Shown here: positions 11,962 to 23,732 of the stretch, piece after piece
Position numbering within the stretch: position 1 is the stretch's first letter
Layout of the letters: every line of letters starts with the position of its first letter
Assembly: GCF_022539505.1 (NCBI RefSeq)
Contig: NC_061511.1
Coordinates: 33,800,620-33,864,619, forward strand
Reading direction: 5' to 3'
Length of the DNA: 64,000 bases
DNA from: Lolium rigidum
Lineage: Eukaryota; Streptophyta; Magnoliopsida; Poales; Poaceae
Notes under the pieces: model-generated
Seen by the model: the letters and a program-made list of their open reading frames with translations, nothing else
Database searches by the model: none
What the model was told of the DNA's origin: nothing
Translations under genes and position numbers: made by a program

Positions 11962-14295
11962 ACTCCACTTAGGCCAAAAGCCTAAGCTTGGGGGGAGGAA
12001 TACCGGCATCACTCATTCTTTGCATATTATGATTGCTGGATACTTGTATATACTTGTTTAGTCTCTTTGAGTGGTTTTCTAATGAGAGGAAGATGATATT
12101 TGGGGAAGTGCTGCCTGAAAACAGATTCTGGGCTGTTACCGTAAAAATTCGTGCGCACAGCTAGAACGTTATTTTGAGTTGCAAATTTTTGTGCATGTTC
12201 CCCAGGTTGTTATCTAACTTTCATTAGTTGAACACGTTTTGAACTGAGCAACGTAAGATTTTTGTAAAAATCGATTTCTGTACTGCTGTCAGGTTTTGGC
12301 AGATTTCTGCCATTTCGCTTTTCTGTGTTTCTTTTAGTTTGCTATTTCTTGTTTCCACTTTGTTTCTTTCCCAAAACACAAAAAGACCAAAAATATTTCT
12401 GTTGTTTCTCTTCATCATTTGTTTATCTTTGTTTCTTGCATTTGTTTCGCTTTATTTGCTATTGCTAGTTTGCTATAAGAAAACCCAAAAAGATTTTGCT
12501 TTGTTTGCTTGTTTCCTTTTGTTCTTGTTCTCAAATTCGAAAACACCAAAAATATTTGATGTTCTTCTTTGGTTTGTAAAGTTCATTATGAGTTCAATGG
12601 TCTTCGGTGGCTGGAGCGTGGTTTTCATTTCATATTATCCAAGCTATACAAGTGAAAAGGCAATAATGACGATCTACGACAATCTGATTGTGGTGAGAGG
12701 CTGGTATGAACTCTATTTGTTTTCATTTTTGTACATATACTCATCCATGTGAGCATGCTTAGTTGGTTCATGTGAGGTATATGTCATTTAAGAAAGTTTA
12801 GTAGTTCATGATCTCTCATAATTAGCTCCAATCTATTAATATGAGTAGCATGTCATGGATGTTTGCTTGCATTGTTTTATTCATAAGTAAGTATGGCATT
12901 GTGGTATCCTCCTCTGAATAATTCATTTATATCGACTTGGCACATGCTCACGCATGCATATGACTGAACAAGAGTCAATTAAGCCTCAATGATTTACATT
13001 GCTTCAGATTTCTTGTATCACTTTTATGCCTCAGTTAATTTATTTTGCCGCAAGCATGATTATGACAGTTACTGCTCTCTTGATTTGTCGCTCCCTAGTC
13101 TTTTTGCTAGCCTTCATTTGTACTGAGCGGGAACGCTGCTCGTGCCTCCAAACACATGAAACCCAAGTTATTCCAAAGTGTCCACCATAAATACCTATGC
13201 ATGGCATTTCAAACCATTCCAAGTAAATTCTCATGCGCTACCTTTAAAACCTTCAAAATGCTTCTTAATTTGTGTTAATGTTTCATAGCTCATGAGGAAG
13301 TATGTGGTGTTTAGCTTTCAACCTTGTCATTTACTTTTGACGGACTCTCATATGGACTAGTGGCACATCCGCTTATCCAATAATTTTGCAAAAAGAGCCG
13401 GCAATGGGATTCCCGAGTCCCAAATTAATTAACTTAAATAGACACTCCTCCATGGTTTGTGATTGTTGGACTGCACCCGAAGGATTCGGTTAGCCATGGC
13501 TTGTGTAAGCAAAGGTTGGGGGGAGTGTCATCATCATAATAAAACTAAATTAAAAAGGCACTCCTTCATGGTATGTGATCATTGGCAGTGCACCCGAGGA
13601 TTCGGTTAGCCATGGTTTGTGTAAGAAAGGTTGGAAGGAGTGCCACATAAAAATGCAAATAATTCATGGGAGCCGCTCTTGAAAGTCCGGTTGGCGAGGT
13701 AGTTGGTGTACCCATTACCATTCGTTGACAACAACAAACACCTCTCAAAATAATTTTACTCCCGCTTTACAAATGAAAAGCTCTAGCGCATGTTAATCCC
13801 TGCTTCCCTCTGCGAAGGGTCAATCTTTTACTTGTATGTTGTGTCTCCATTATTTGTTTGAGCACTTTCTTGAGAGCACAACTGTCATTCTTAGTATAAT
13901 ATGCTTGTCTCAAAATATGATTGATTGTGGTATAACTTTGATGCTTTTATCTTTGACAATCACTACTTCTAGTCTTTCTATGAACTCCAGAGGTGCCCGG
14001 GCATTTATGTTTTGCCGATCAAATACGAGCAAGCGAGATACCACTTTATCATACTCTCTTATGAACATTGCAATCCTGCTTATATACATGATTCATGATG
14101 CTTATTATTAATTGTTGGTACCTCTTCATGATTGACATAGCTGTTAGATGATCTTATTTGCATGTATCTTATTATGAACTCGCTTAAGTATTAGCCATAT
14201 CATGAGAATATATACATCATATGAGCAAATGTGTTCGTGAAAGTTCTTTTATCGCTCGGTTGTTAATCGAATTGCTTGAGGACAAGCAATAAGCT
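11962..14295 (+). other. Long 3' untranslated region of the Athila-like element
   Basis: Mostly AT-rich, with no supported gene. A first polypurine-like tract, aagcttggggggagg, sits at 11984-11998 directly after ORF2, and a second is the true PPT at 14296. A tandem pair of hairpin units lies at 13441-13660. Confidence 0.7.
13441..13660. repeat. Tandem pair of ~110-bp hairpin units
   Basis: Each unit starts G(A/G)CACTCCT(C/T)CATGG, contains CGGTTAGCCATGG and GTGTAAG, and ends with a purine run plus GGAGTG(T/C)C, the complement of its start. The units are about 13441-13541 and 13558-13649. Confidence 0.7.
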
Positions 14296-14310
14296 AAGCT
14301 TGGGGGGAGT
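14296..14310 (+). promoter_or_regulatory. Polypurine tract
   Basis: AAGCTTGGGGGGAGT immediately precedes the 3' LTR. It is the plus-strand primer of the Athila-like element. Confidence 0.85.
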
Positions 14311-15708
14311 TGATACGTCCAAAACGTATCTACTTTCCCGAACACTTTTGCTATTGTTTTGCCCCTAATTTGTGTATTTTGGATGCAACTAACACGGACT
14401 AACGCTGTTTTCAGCAGAACTGTTCTGGTGTCTCGTTTTTGTGCAGAAATCCAACTTTCAGGAAAAACCTCGGGATTTTGACGAAAGGGCCTATTTTCCC
14501 AGAATACCGACGGAGCCGAAGGACAATTGAAGTGGAGGCCCGAGGGCCCCACACCACATGGCGGCGCGGCCCGTGGGGGCCCGCGCGGCCATGTGGTGTG
14601 GCCCCTCGGCTGGCCTCCGACGTCCCCCTTCGGACTACTTATTCGCCTCGACCTAAAAACGCACGGAGAGAAGTCGAAGTCGCCGTAAACCCTCCGAACG
14701 CCGCCACATCGCGAAACTCCGTCGCGGGAGCCGAAGTCTCCGTTCCGGCACTCCGCCGGGACGGGGAATTGGAGGAGATCATCACCGCCATCACCGCCAA
14801 CGCCTCTCCATCAACCAAGCAATGTTTCCCCCATCCATGTGTGAGTAATTCCCCCGCTGTAGGCCGAAGGGGATGGTAGGGATTGGATGAGATTGGTCAT
14901 GTAATAGCATAAGATTGTTAGGGCATAGTGCCTAGTGTCCGTAGATGGTACTTTTATGATATTGTTGCAACTTGTTATGCTTAATGCTTGTCACTAGGGC
15001 CCGAGTGCCATGATCTCAGATCTGAACATGTTATTATTTCATCATGATATTCGTTGTTTATGATCTTACCCGCAAGTTGTATACACACGTCATCGTCCGG
15101 AACCGATGGCCCCGAAGTGACGTAAATCGGGACAACCGGAGGGAATGGCAAGTGACGTGAGGATCACATGTGTTCACGGAGTGTTAATGCTTTGCTCCGG
15201 TACTCTATTAAAAGGAGTACCTTAATATCCAAGTAGTTTCCCTTGAGGCCCGGCTGCCACCGGCTGGTAGGACAAAAGATGTTGTGCAAGTTTCTCATTG
15301 CGAGCACGTACGACTATAATTGGAACACATGCCTATTGATTGATTAGTACTTGGACACCGTTTTATTATTATCTGCAAATGCCCTGCTATGATTTGTTAC
15401 ATGAGTTTCTCTCATCCATGCAACGCCCGTCATCCGTCCCCGTGCCTATAGTATTTTAATCCTGATGTTTACTAAAATCACTACTGCTCTCTTTGTTACT
15501 CTGCTGCTGTTATTTCACTACTGCTGCTACTATAAAATTGTTACTACTGATAAACTCTTGCGAGCAAGTCTGTTTCCAGGTGCAGCTGAATTGACAACTC
15601 CGCTGTTAAAGCTTTCAAGTGTTCTTTGTCTCCCCTTGTGTCGAATCAATAAATTGGGTAATACTTCCCTCGAAGACTGTTGCGATCCCCTATACTTGTG
15701 GGTCATCA
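14311..15708 (+). repeat. 3' LTR of the Athila-like element
   Basis: It starts TGATACGTCC, ends GGGTCATCA and is followed by TSD TCCAT. It pairs with 5922-7315. Confidence 0.92.
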
Positions 15709-15717
15709 TCCATAGAG

Positions 15718-15965
15718 ATGACGTACTACGTCGTGTGCGAGGGGCGGGTTCCAGGAGTGTACGAGGAGTGTACGAGGAGTGGGAGGAGTGCAACAAACAG
15801 GTGCACAAGTTCAGCAGCAACTGCTACAAAGGGTACCCGACTAGACACGAGGCGGTTGCCAAGTGGAGGGCGCACCAGTCGAACAAGAGCAATATGAAGA
15901 CCTTCCTTGTGCTCTCGCTCTTGCTCACCATCGTCGCGGCGGTACTCTATTTCATCCTAGTGTAG
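15718..15965 (+). pseudogene. CACTA-borne viroplasmin/RNase H1 N-domain-like small protein with a membrane tail
   Basis: The ATG at 15718 begins MTYYVVCEGRVPGVYEE. After a frame change it continues WEECNKQVHKFSSNCYKGYPTRHEAVAKW, the pattern of the caulimovirus viroplasmin / RNase H1 N-terminal fold (YVV-x-G-R-x-PG-IY to WEEC-x-x-QV to GYPTRxEA). It ends in a hydrophobic helix (FLVLSLLLTIVAAVLYFILV) that would be a membrane anchor. The frame is broken by an 11-bp tandem duplication (gtgtacgagga twice) at about 15756-15780. The nested LTR element inserted 9 bp upstream of this ATG and separated the frame from its own promoter side. Similar short frames occur in grass CACTA elements. Confidence 0.6.
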
Positions 15966-16216
15966 GCGGCGGCCGGTGTCACTTCGTTTGTATCTAGAGA
16001 TGATGAGAAATTAATTAATTTGCATGGATTATGAGTTGTATGGAGCTATATGTATAACTCGATCGGGCTCTAAGTAATGTGATGATGATGTGATGATTAT
16101 ATATGTCCATATTATATCTGTCTATATTATATCAGTATATAACCTGTATACAGTGCATAAAACCAGTATAAAACCTGTATAATACACCAGGGAGCACAAA
16201 ATCGAATATACCTATA

Positions 16217-16454
16217 GATTGTTCTGTGGCGCACCAAAACATAATTCTGTGGCGCAGTTATATCACATGCGCCACAGAACTACTTATTTCTGTGGCGCAC
16301 CGGACCTAGTGCGCCACAGAAACCTTAATTATGTGGCGCACGGCCAGGTGCGCCACAGAAACCTTATTTTTGTGGCGACGTTTCTGTGGCGCACCTCTCA
16401 TGCACCACAGAATCCCATTTCCGTGCGCCACTGATGAGGCTTTTCCTACTAGTG
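16217..16454. repeat. CACTA subterminal inverted repeat cluster and right TIR
   Basis: About ten copies of a 10-12 bp unit alternate in orientation (TCTGTGGCGCA and TGCGCCACAGA), often as face-to-face pairs. They end in ttttcctactagtg at 16441-16454. Such clusters bind the CACTA accessory transposase (known for TNPA of En/Spm). The AT-rich 15966-16216 before it holds no gene. Confidence 0.85.
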
Positions 16455-17405
16455 ATGGATCAGCTGTCACTTGGTGTCAACACAGAAAAGAGCTTCGCGC
16501 CGCTCCCTCTAGACCAAACGGTCGGAATAAAAGCATGGGTACGCATGACCGAATACCACCGATCCAGCAAACTCCAGGCAATAGAAGCACTATTACACTT
16601 GCCGGCGGCGCCTTCCGAAACTCAACACTCCGGCCAGATCGCGAGTTCAGGCCTCCGGTAGGTCTTCCTCTTCACCCAAGAGAGGCCCTAGGACCGCCGC
16701 CTTTATTCAGGTCGGGCCCCCACGCCGGCGACCATCCCGGGCTGGCCATAGCTGCCGCCGGAGACACCAAGCAGATCGCCGTAGTCCGGAGACACCACAC
16801 ACGCCTAGGCACGACCGCAGCCGAACGCCAGCCCTCCACCGCCGGCCGCCGATAGGCGAGGAGAAGGGGACCTAGGGTTTCCCCCTGCAGCCCGCCCCCA
16901 CCCTCCCTCCGCCGCCAGCAAGGCACATCACCACCTCCCAGCCGTCTTCAACGACGCAGAGGTAGCCCGGGTAAGACTCCACGCCATCGACGGAGAAGAA
17001 GGAGAGCCTGCTAGACCCAAGGGGCCAGCGCCACCACCTGCCTTCGCCGCCAGCTGGAGAAGCTTCTCCTAGGGCCGCAACCCCGCAACGTCGTCGCGTG
17101 GAAGGAAAGGCCGGACGCCGCCGAGCCTCCTCGATCCGCGACAGAGGAGGCCGAGGAAAGCCGCCGCCGTCGCGCCACACAGGGGCTTTGCCCGGCGACG
17201 CCCTGGGCGGCGGCGGGAGAGGAGACCGAGGAAGGGGCGCCGGGGGAAAGTAGGAGGTGGCCGCCCGGCGTGGCGCGGCCCCGCCGCACGGGTGCGGGAG
17301 AGGTTAGGGTTGGGTCATGCGGGAGAGGTTAGAGTTCTATACACACCTACGAACCAGGTCTGGTCTGATGTTCTGAATAAGGATGGAAATTTTATCCACG
17401 GATCC
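16455..17405. other. GC-rich sequence, no supported gene
   Basis: Open frames run through on both strands because of base composition, but no conserved motif is seen. A ctagggttt box is at 16872. It may be the leader of the retroposon whose poly(A) end is at 43916, or ordinary low-copy sequence. Confidence 0.4.
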
Positions 17406-17478
17406 GGGTATCCACGGATATCCGGCCAACGGGCACGGGTATGGAAGGTTGATTATGTCCGGGTATCCACGGATATCC
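17406..17478. repeat. Direct repeat GGGTATCCACGGATATCC
   Basis: An identical 18-bp string lies at 17406-17423 and 17461-17478, with further partial copies (ccgggtatgg, ggcggatatccg) around. The rest of 17479-17772 holds nothing I recognise. Confidence 0.6.
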
Positions 17479-17772
17479 ACGAATTTTATGGGGCGGATAT
17501 CCGATAACTCATGAGGTGCGTAGAGGTTTTGCCCCATGGATATTCAATAAATATCCAGCTGACATGTGGGTCCCACATATCCAACTTCTGATCCCCTCCC
17601 TCTCACCTCAACTCTTCTACAGAGCGACCCCTCGAGCCTGCAGTCTTTTTCTTTTTCGAGCTTTCCGAGCCTGTAGTTGGAAACCGATGCAAAAGAAAAA
17701 TCAATTAATCCACCGACATCGCCTCGAATCCAAATCCGAATACGAACCAGCGAAATAAACAGGCGTACTCAC

Positions 17773-18087
17773 GTCCAACTCCAAGTACCAACCAACAGAA
17801 ACTGAATCAAAGTTTAAACGAAGCACTGAAGCAGCATCTGGTGTACTCCACGACTCCATGAGTCGATCAATCATAGTCTGAGGTCCTGAACCAAGAACTT
17901 GGCAGTCCGTCTCGATCTGGGTGTTGGTCACGCCAAAAATGACTCGCCGCCTAGATCGCTTGTATGCACGCTTTCCAATATGCAAAGCATTTTGAGCAAA
18001 ACGTTTCAAGCCATCTCCCGATCCAGCGACCTCCCCTTCAGGCTTCAGCATCTCTAATGACAAAGCCGCAGTTTTCAACCCGTTCAT
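17773..18087 (-). CDS. Possible first exon of an unrecognised host gene
   Basis: The ATG at 18087-18085 opens 105 codons on the minus strand (MNGLKTAALSLEMLKPEGEV to SVSVGWYLELD), followed directly by a good splice donor, GTGAGTACG (complement of 17764-17772). The protein is mixed, not low-complexity, with a basic KRSRRR patch near residue 45. I do not recognise the family. Upstream on this strand there is a G8-G9 run, and then an LTR element inserted 55 bp before the ATG (18143), so any promoter was separated. It may be a gene remnant or a captured exon. Confidence 0.35.
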
Positions 18088-18142
18088 CCCCCCCCCGCTC
18101 TCATCGCTCTACAGTAACCGGTCGCCCTTCTTCCTTGACCGG

Positions 18143-21100
18143 TGTCAACACCCGGATTTTTAAGTCCAGATGCCTGTTATGCCATACATCGCAATCCCAG
18201 GAATATTGTTGTTGCGAGACATAACAGTTGAATATCATAAGTCATCATTCATTACATATCATAGTCGTCTTACAAATAGATCACATGATCCAATATTACA
18301 ATAATAGTTGAACTATTGGTTCAACACACATCACAAATACATAGCGGAAGCGTAAAGATAAGGGACTCTCTAGTCCACAGGCCAACGCTTGACGTCGGAG
18401 TAGTCCTAGTTGTCGTAGACGTCCCGCTGTCCATCCTCTTCATACCGCTGTTCCTCTTCATAGTCTGGCCATTCGAATAGCCAGGGACAAAGCCGTGAGT
18501 ACTTCAAAGTACTCGCAAACTAATACTAATGTAAGTACTAACATTTCTAGTAAGGGGGATGCTAAGCTCTAGTTTCTTTTGCATAAAGCCAATTTTAGTT
18601 CACAAACATTTTAGTAAACAACTCTTCATGTGCTAACTAACTCAAGTGGGAACATTAGTGTCATTCCCACAACTCAATTGTGTTTCAAGTCAAAGTCGCT
18701 ATTTCAAGTTCAAATCACAAGCCACCCTTCACATGTCACATTTTTGAAAAATTCTGATGACGGAACAAGTATGGCCTTTCCAACCGTCCATAACCGTGGA
18801 CGCGGCTATTCGAATAGTTCTACACTCGCGGAGGTCGTACACTTGTGCCACAACATTTGCAATAATCCGTCGGAGTTAACCGGCCCCGATTTATCACACT
18901 CCGTGTGCGGACTACCAACCATAACCTTTCACCTACATACCCTAGTATAGGCACCTCTCCCCATGAGCTTGGCCTCCCGAGTGAAGACAAACCGTCGACT
19001 CGGGAACCGCACTGAGGCTTGGGCCGGACATTCACCTCATATTCACGTCATATCACATCGTTCCATATTTCTTTGGAGGCAGCCCTTGGCATAACCCCGA
19101 TGACGCTTGTTCAGAGGGAACCCATACTAAGATACATAAACTTCTAGTTAAGCCCTACCCATATCAGGTATTGTGGGGGTACTTGTAAAATTGGAATGGT
19201 ATCGCATCCGAACTCAACCATCAGTTTTTGTAAAATTCACCATGTCATTCACAAGTCACATTCACCTTCAAAATCTTTCAATAGAATGACTCAGCATTCC
19301 AAGGTTTTCAAATTCATTTCAAACTCACAAGTTCCCATCTAGAGTAGTCAATTTCATTTGTTAGCACTAGCAACTAGTCATGAGGGGTGCTAACTAGCTT
19401 ATAGCTTTATAGGCTAAGTTTGATGCTCTTGTTCTTCTATAAATCTAGACCCAGTGAATCATGAATCAAAAAGTAACTTTGATAAATCAAAATCAATAAA
19501 GCTTGTAAAGTAAAAGCTTGGGATGGGATCATTAAACATAAAGTATGATGTAGTGGTGCCTTGCTCTATCGAGCTTTGCACTTGGGTAACTTGCAAGAAT
19601 ATTAGCTTGCATAGGTGTTAGCTTGCCTTGGTTGTTGAGGTGGTCAAAGTGATCTTCTTCTCCTTCCTCTTCGTAGAAGACCTCCTCCTCCCGATAGTCT
19701 CTGGTACTAGCGTCTAAAATACGAATACGAGGATACAATCACCAAGCTAATTCAATGGCTATCACACATATTCACACAAGCTACTCTAAGCACACAATTA
19801 ATATAATTAGGGTGCATTGGTGGTGTTGCTTGAGGACAAATAATTTCCTCTCATTATATATGTAAATGATAGTTTCCATATGGTTCTTGAGAAATAATTT
19901 CCTCTCATTGAAATCTTCTTAAGATTTAATTTCTCAAACAATCACACCTGAATTCATGTTGACCTAAGTCAACCATTCATCATCATCATTTGAGAAAATG
20001 ATTTAAATGAGGTAGAGTACCTCATACTATTTAACAATGCTGATTATGATTTAACTTCACCAAGTATTTCATGTAAGAGTATTTGACCAGGGGTCAATAC
20101 TTCATATGAAAGTATTTGGGACAAGATTTAAATGAAGTGAAGCACTTCATACAATTTAATCCTAACATGGTAGTGATTTAATGTCACCAAATAACTCAAT
20201 ATGAGATTATATAGACCATGGTCACTACCTCATGTTGAATTACTTGAGAACAAGATTTAAATGAGAGGAATACCTCTCATATGATTTAACACATAGTTGT
20301 AACTAAGTTAACAACTACTATTGAGGTGAGTTAATATCATCAACAATTCATATGAGACATATATGACCAGAGTCTCTACCTCATTTTGAATTGTTCATGA
20401 CAAGATTTAAATGAGATAAAAACTCCCCTATGATTGATTAATAGTTTTGGACAATATCTTTGACTAGAAATAGCCATATAGTCCTTTATTTAAACTATGG
20501 AATGATCATGCAAAGTAAGCATGGTATATTTTTGCATAAACTATTAGTACAAGTGTAATGTGATTTATAGGAGTTGGAATTAACTTAAAATCATTTGAGG
20601 TTGATTTTTAATAATTATTCTAAGGCAGAAAAGTTCCTGTCTTGTTTATTTTTATAATTTAATTCTACAACAGATATGGGTTTGAATCCAATGGCATTGT
20701 GTAGAGAAAACTCTAAGCTTTCCAAATATATAAATTTTGTAGAATTTGGCCAAGTAGATTTGGAGTTATTCAATTTCTAACACAGCATCAGTTTGCAATT
20801 TATCTAAAAAGAATTAAACGAATTTGAATTCAAACAGGGGGCGGGAAAGAAGTGGGCCGGCCCAGCTGCGGCCTGGGCCACGCATGCATGGCGCATGCAC
20901 GTCGGGCGCGGGCGACGCACGCAGATCGTCGGATGACGATCCGACGGCGCTGGGCCGTCGTCTTCCTCCCGAACCAGGGATCTTGCGGGGGCCATAACTT
21001 TCACCTCGGAGCTCGGATTAAGGCGGGGTTGGTTGCGTTGGAAAGCTCTCTTCAAGGGCTACAAGATGGGGTAGGAGTTGGAGGCTATGGTGACAAAAAT

Positions 21101-23679
21101 CTGGGCAGTTTTGAGGGTGGCCGCCGGTGCACTCCGGCGAGGTTTTGGGGCCGTGGAGAGGCAAGGAGGGAGGAGGAGAGGCTCGAGGAGGGAGAGGAGG
21201 ATGTTTCTATGTGTGGTGGTGCTGTCCAAGGCGAGAGGAGGGGTTTATATAGCGTGCAGGGGCGGGAACGCGACGGGGCGGCCATGGCGGCATGTGGCGA
21301 GGTCGACATGGTTCTGGCGCGTCCTCCGGCACGGGAGCGTGTCTGGCGGGATGCTGCCGTCTCGTGGTGCACACTGGTGAAGGGAGAGGGCGAGAGGGGC
21401 CCCGGGTCGACGGCGCTGGTCGACGCACGGTCGTGTCCAATGCATGTCGGGGCACGACCCGTTCCCGGCGGTGGCGGGTCTCTCTCCGACCAGGGCTAGG
21501 CTAGGCAGGCTCAGTAGGGTGTGAGGGAGTAGGGGGACATGGTAGGCCAGGCTAGATAGGTGGGGAGAGAGGGAGAGAGGGGTGCCATGTGTGGCATGGC
21601 CGGCATGGCCATGCACATGCATCTCTAGGGTCTCCCTTAGGGTTGCTGTGACTGCTGTGAGGAGGAGAGGGGACCAGATGTTGGAGGGGACAAGGGAACA
21701 TGTAGAGGCCTAGTGGTGGTCAAGGTTGGACAAGAAACACTATTTCAAATAGTGTTTGCATTTATGCCTATTTGCAACTTGCAAGTTTTGTCAAAAATTT
21801 GGTTTGTTCATTATGGTTCAAAAATTTGAAAATAGGATACTTGGATAAGTTGCAATTGACCAGAGACAAACATGTGTGGTGGTGGAATTTTAAAAATCAA
21901 AGAATTGCAAAATGTTAAAAAGTTCCAACTTTGCATGAGCATAGTTTTTGATCCAAGATGAATTTGGCATGGTTGTCTTTACAAAAGTTGTTCATCTTGA
22001 TGTCCTCTTGGATGACACGCGAAGAGTTGAGAAAGTTTAGTTAGAAAATATTGAATTGCAAGGGCTCAAATTAGTGATCAGACTATAATTGGCAGATTTG
22101 ACCAATATCATATGTGAGCCAAATTTGAATTTGAAATTCATTTGAATTGTGTTTCTTTGATTCCAAAAGTTTTAATAAGTGTTTAGTATCATTATTCAAC
22201 TCTTGGTGAAGGCCAAATTGGTCTAGGTCAAATATTTGGAAAAATGGCATAAACCATATGTGAGGGTTTTGTGAATTTCTAACTATTTATTCTTTTATTT
22301 TTCTTGGCCTCAATTTGACAAGGGTGAGGTTTATTTGATGTTAGATTGTGTGGGGACAAAGGTTCAAACCATTTTGAGGCAATGGGAGTGTCTAGGTCAA
22401 GATTTGCAAAATTGGCTAAATGTGTATGTGAGTGAAAATGGAATTTTCTCACTATTTGATTTCTCTCCATTTGATTTGACTTTTCTTGACTCTAATGTGA
22501 TTCCTATTAGTTTAGAAACATTTTCAAACCATTGAAACTATTTCAAATGGTCTTGTTCAAAGATTTGCAAAAATGGCCATAACACATAAGAGGTGATGTG
22601 TCAAATTTCATTAAACTTGTAAATTGTTCCCATTGCTTTACTTGGGCATGGGTTAGGGTCAATTTAGTGTTATATTAGGTTGAGAGATGGTTTCACATCA
22701 TTTGGGTAAGGTTTAAAGTCATAGGGCAAGAATTGGTGAAAATGGCTATGTGTCACATATGCCTCTATGCATATGTGGCATTTGATTTTTAATTTGACTA
22801 GGCTTGACCCAATTGATGTTGTTGAGTGTTGAAATGGTATATAGGAGTTATCCAACCATTCACTACAAGTCTTAGGGTCAAGATCCTCAATTTCACAAAT
22901 TTGATATTTTGCTCTCATATGCCTCTATGGCATTATTACTTTCTTTTCAAAATCTTTTGTTTCACTTTGGATTGTGTTTGAGAAGTACTAGATAAGGTTT
23001 GTGAAGGTTTTCCAATCCTCTAAATAAAGTAGAAAGGCCTAGGGTAAAGTTTTACAAAAATAGCCATAGGCACATATACCTCTAAGCATATGTTTGATTT
23101 TATTTTCTTTCTCACTTGAATTGGTTGATAATTACTTAGTTGGGTGTGTTGATGTATTTCAAATCATATACCAAGGTCAACACTCAAAGTTGGAGCATTT
23201 GCAAAAAGTAGCCATAGGCTTGCATATGCCTTTATTATTTAATATCATTTTTTTAAATAGATGGTGATAATGAAGATGAGGTTTAGGTCTTAGTGGGGTT
23301 TACCATGGTTCATCACTATTTAGAGAAGAAAGAATGGTAGAGTTCAAAATTTATATATTAGAGCTATAGGCCCACATATGTCTTTTTCTTTTATCTTGGT
23401 TTCTCAAAATAGATCCAAATGATTTTTGAGAAGGTTAGGGTTTAGGGTTTTTCTTATTTGATTTCTTTCTCTTTTATTTTATTTGGTTGGTGATCTTCAC
23501 TTGATCACTTTAGGGTTTTAGGGTTTATCACATAGCAAAATAACACACATCATGACAAAACACAATTATTATGTATGAGCACTAGACATAGTACTCTATG
23601 TAAGAAAAGTTTTTGTTGGTTCTCATTTTTGGAAAAAGGAAATTCATTTTCTCTTTGCTTTAAAATTTGGGATGTTACA
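18143..23679 (-). repeat. Element A 3' LTR (left copy)
   Basis: 5537 bp; pairs with 25360-30899. It holds a GC-rich block at 20830-21650 with a minus-strand TATA box, and long AT-rich flanks with recurrent atgcctctatg and atttaaatgag motifs. No gene. Confidence 0.9.
21244..21253 (-). promoter_or_regulatory. LTR TATA box
   Basis: The complement reads GCTATATAAA followed by CCCCTCC, within the GC-rich block. It marks the probable U3 promoter, reading leftward. The same box is at 28464-28473 in the other LTR, the copy that would drive the element. Confidence 0.6.
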
Positions 23680-23693
23680 AACCCTTCCCCTTA
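23680..23693 (-). promoter_or_regulatory. Element A polypurine tract
   Basis: The complement reads AAGGGGAAGGGTT directly before the 3' LTR start TGTAACATCCC. Confidence 0.75.
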
Positions 23694-23732
23694 AACAAAT
23701 CTCGTCCCGAGATTTTAAGAAAAGTTAGGTTC

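Larger units (their letters stand above)
5922..15708 (+). mobile_element. Complete Athila-like Gypsy LTR retrotransposon lacking polymerase
   Basis: The LTRs (5922-7315, 1394 bp; 14311-15708, 1398 bp) both begin TGATACGTCCAAAACG and end GTGGGTCATCA. A perfect 5-bp target duplication TCCAT flanks it (5917-5921 and 15709-15713). A PBS matching the 3' end of tRNA-Asp follows the 5' LTR, and a polypurine tract precedes the 3' LTR. The interior (6995 bp) encodes gag, an aspartic protease and an Athila ORF-1-like second protein, but no reverse transcriptase, RNase H or integrase. It must depend on a partner element. It inserted inside the CACTA element between its last two genes. Confidence 0.92.
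1..16454 (+). mobile_element. CACTA (En/Spm-type) DNA transposon, left end outside window
   Basis: The right terminus ends at 16454 with ttttcctactagtg, the reverse complement of a grass CACTA terminal inverted repeat. It is preceded by a cluster of short inverted TGCGCCACAGAA repeats. Inside lie a gene with Transposase_24-like and Ulp1-like regions and a viroplasmin-like frame, both known cargo of grass CACTA elements. No left terminus is visible, and no main transposase (TNP2-type) is seen, so both are presumably upstream of the window. The element is interrupted at 5922-15708 by a nested LTR retrotransposon. The 3 bp after the end (ATG, 16455-16457) would be the target duplication, but the other side is not available. 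Confidence 0.8.

Noticed and set aside
12339..12752. 137-codon hydrophobic open frame
   Set aside because: T-rich 3' untranslated sequence of the Athila-like element; the Leu/Phe richness follows from composition.
16217..16440. Possible CRISPR-like array of short repeats
   Set aside because: Units alternate in orientation, spacers are irregular, and the cluster ends at a CACTA terminus in a plant genome.
20852..21499. 215-codon GC-rich open frame, repeated identically at 28072-28719
   Set aside because: It lies in the GC-rich promoter block of the element A LTRs, opposite to the element's strand; several frames are open on both strands there, and no motif is seen.
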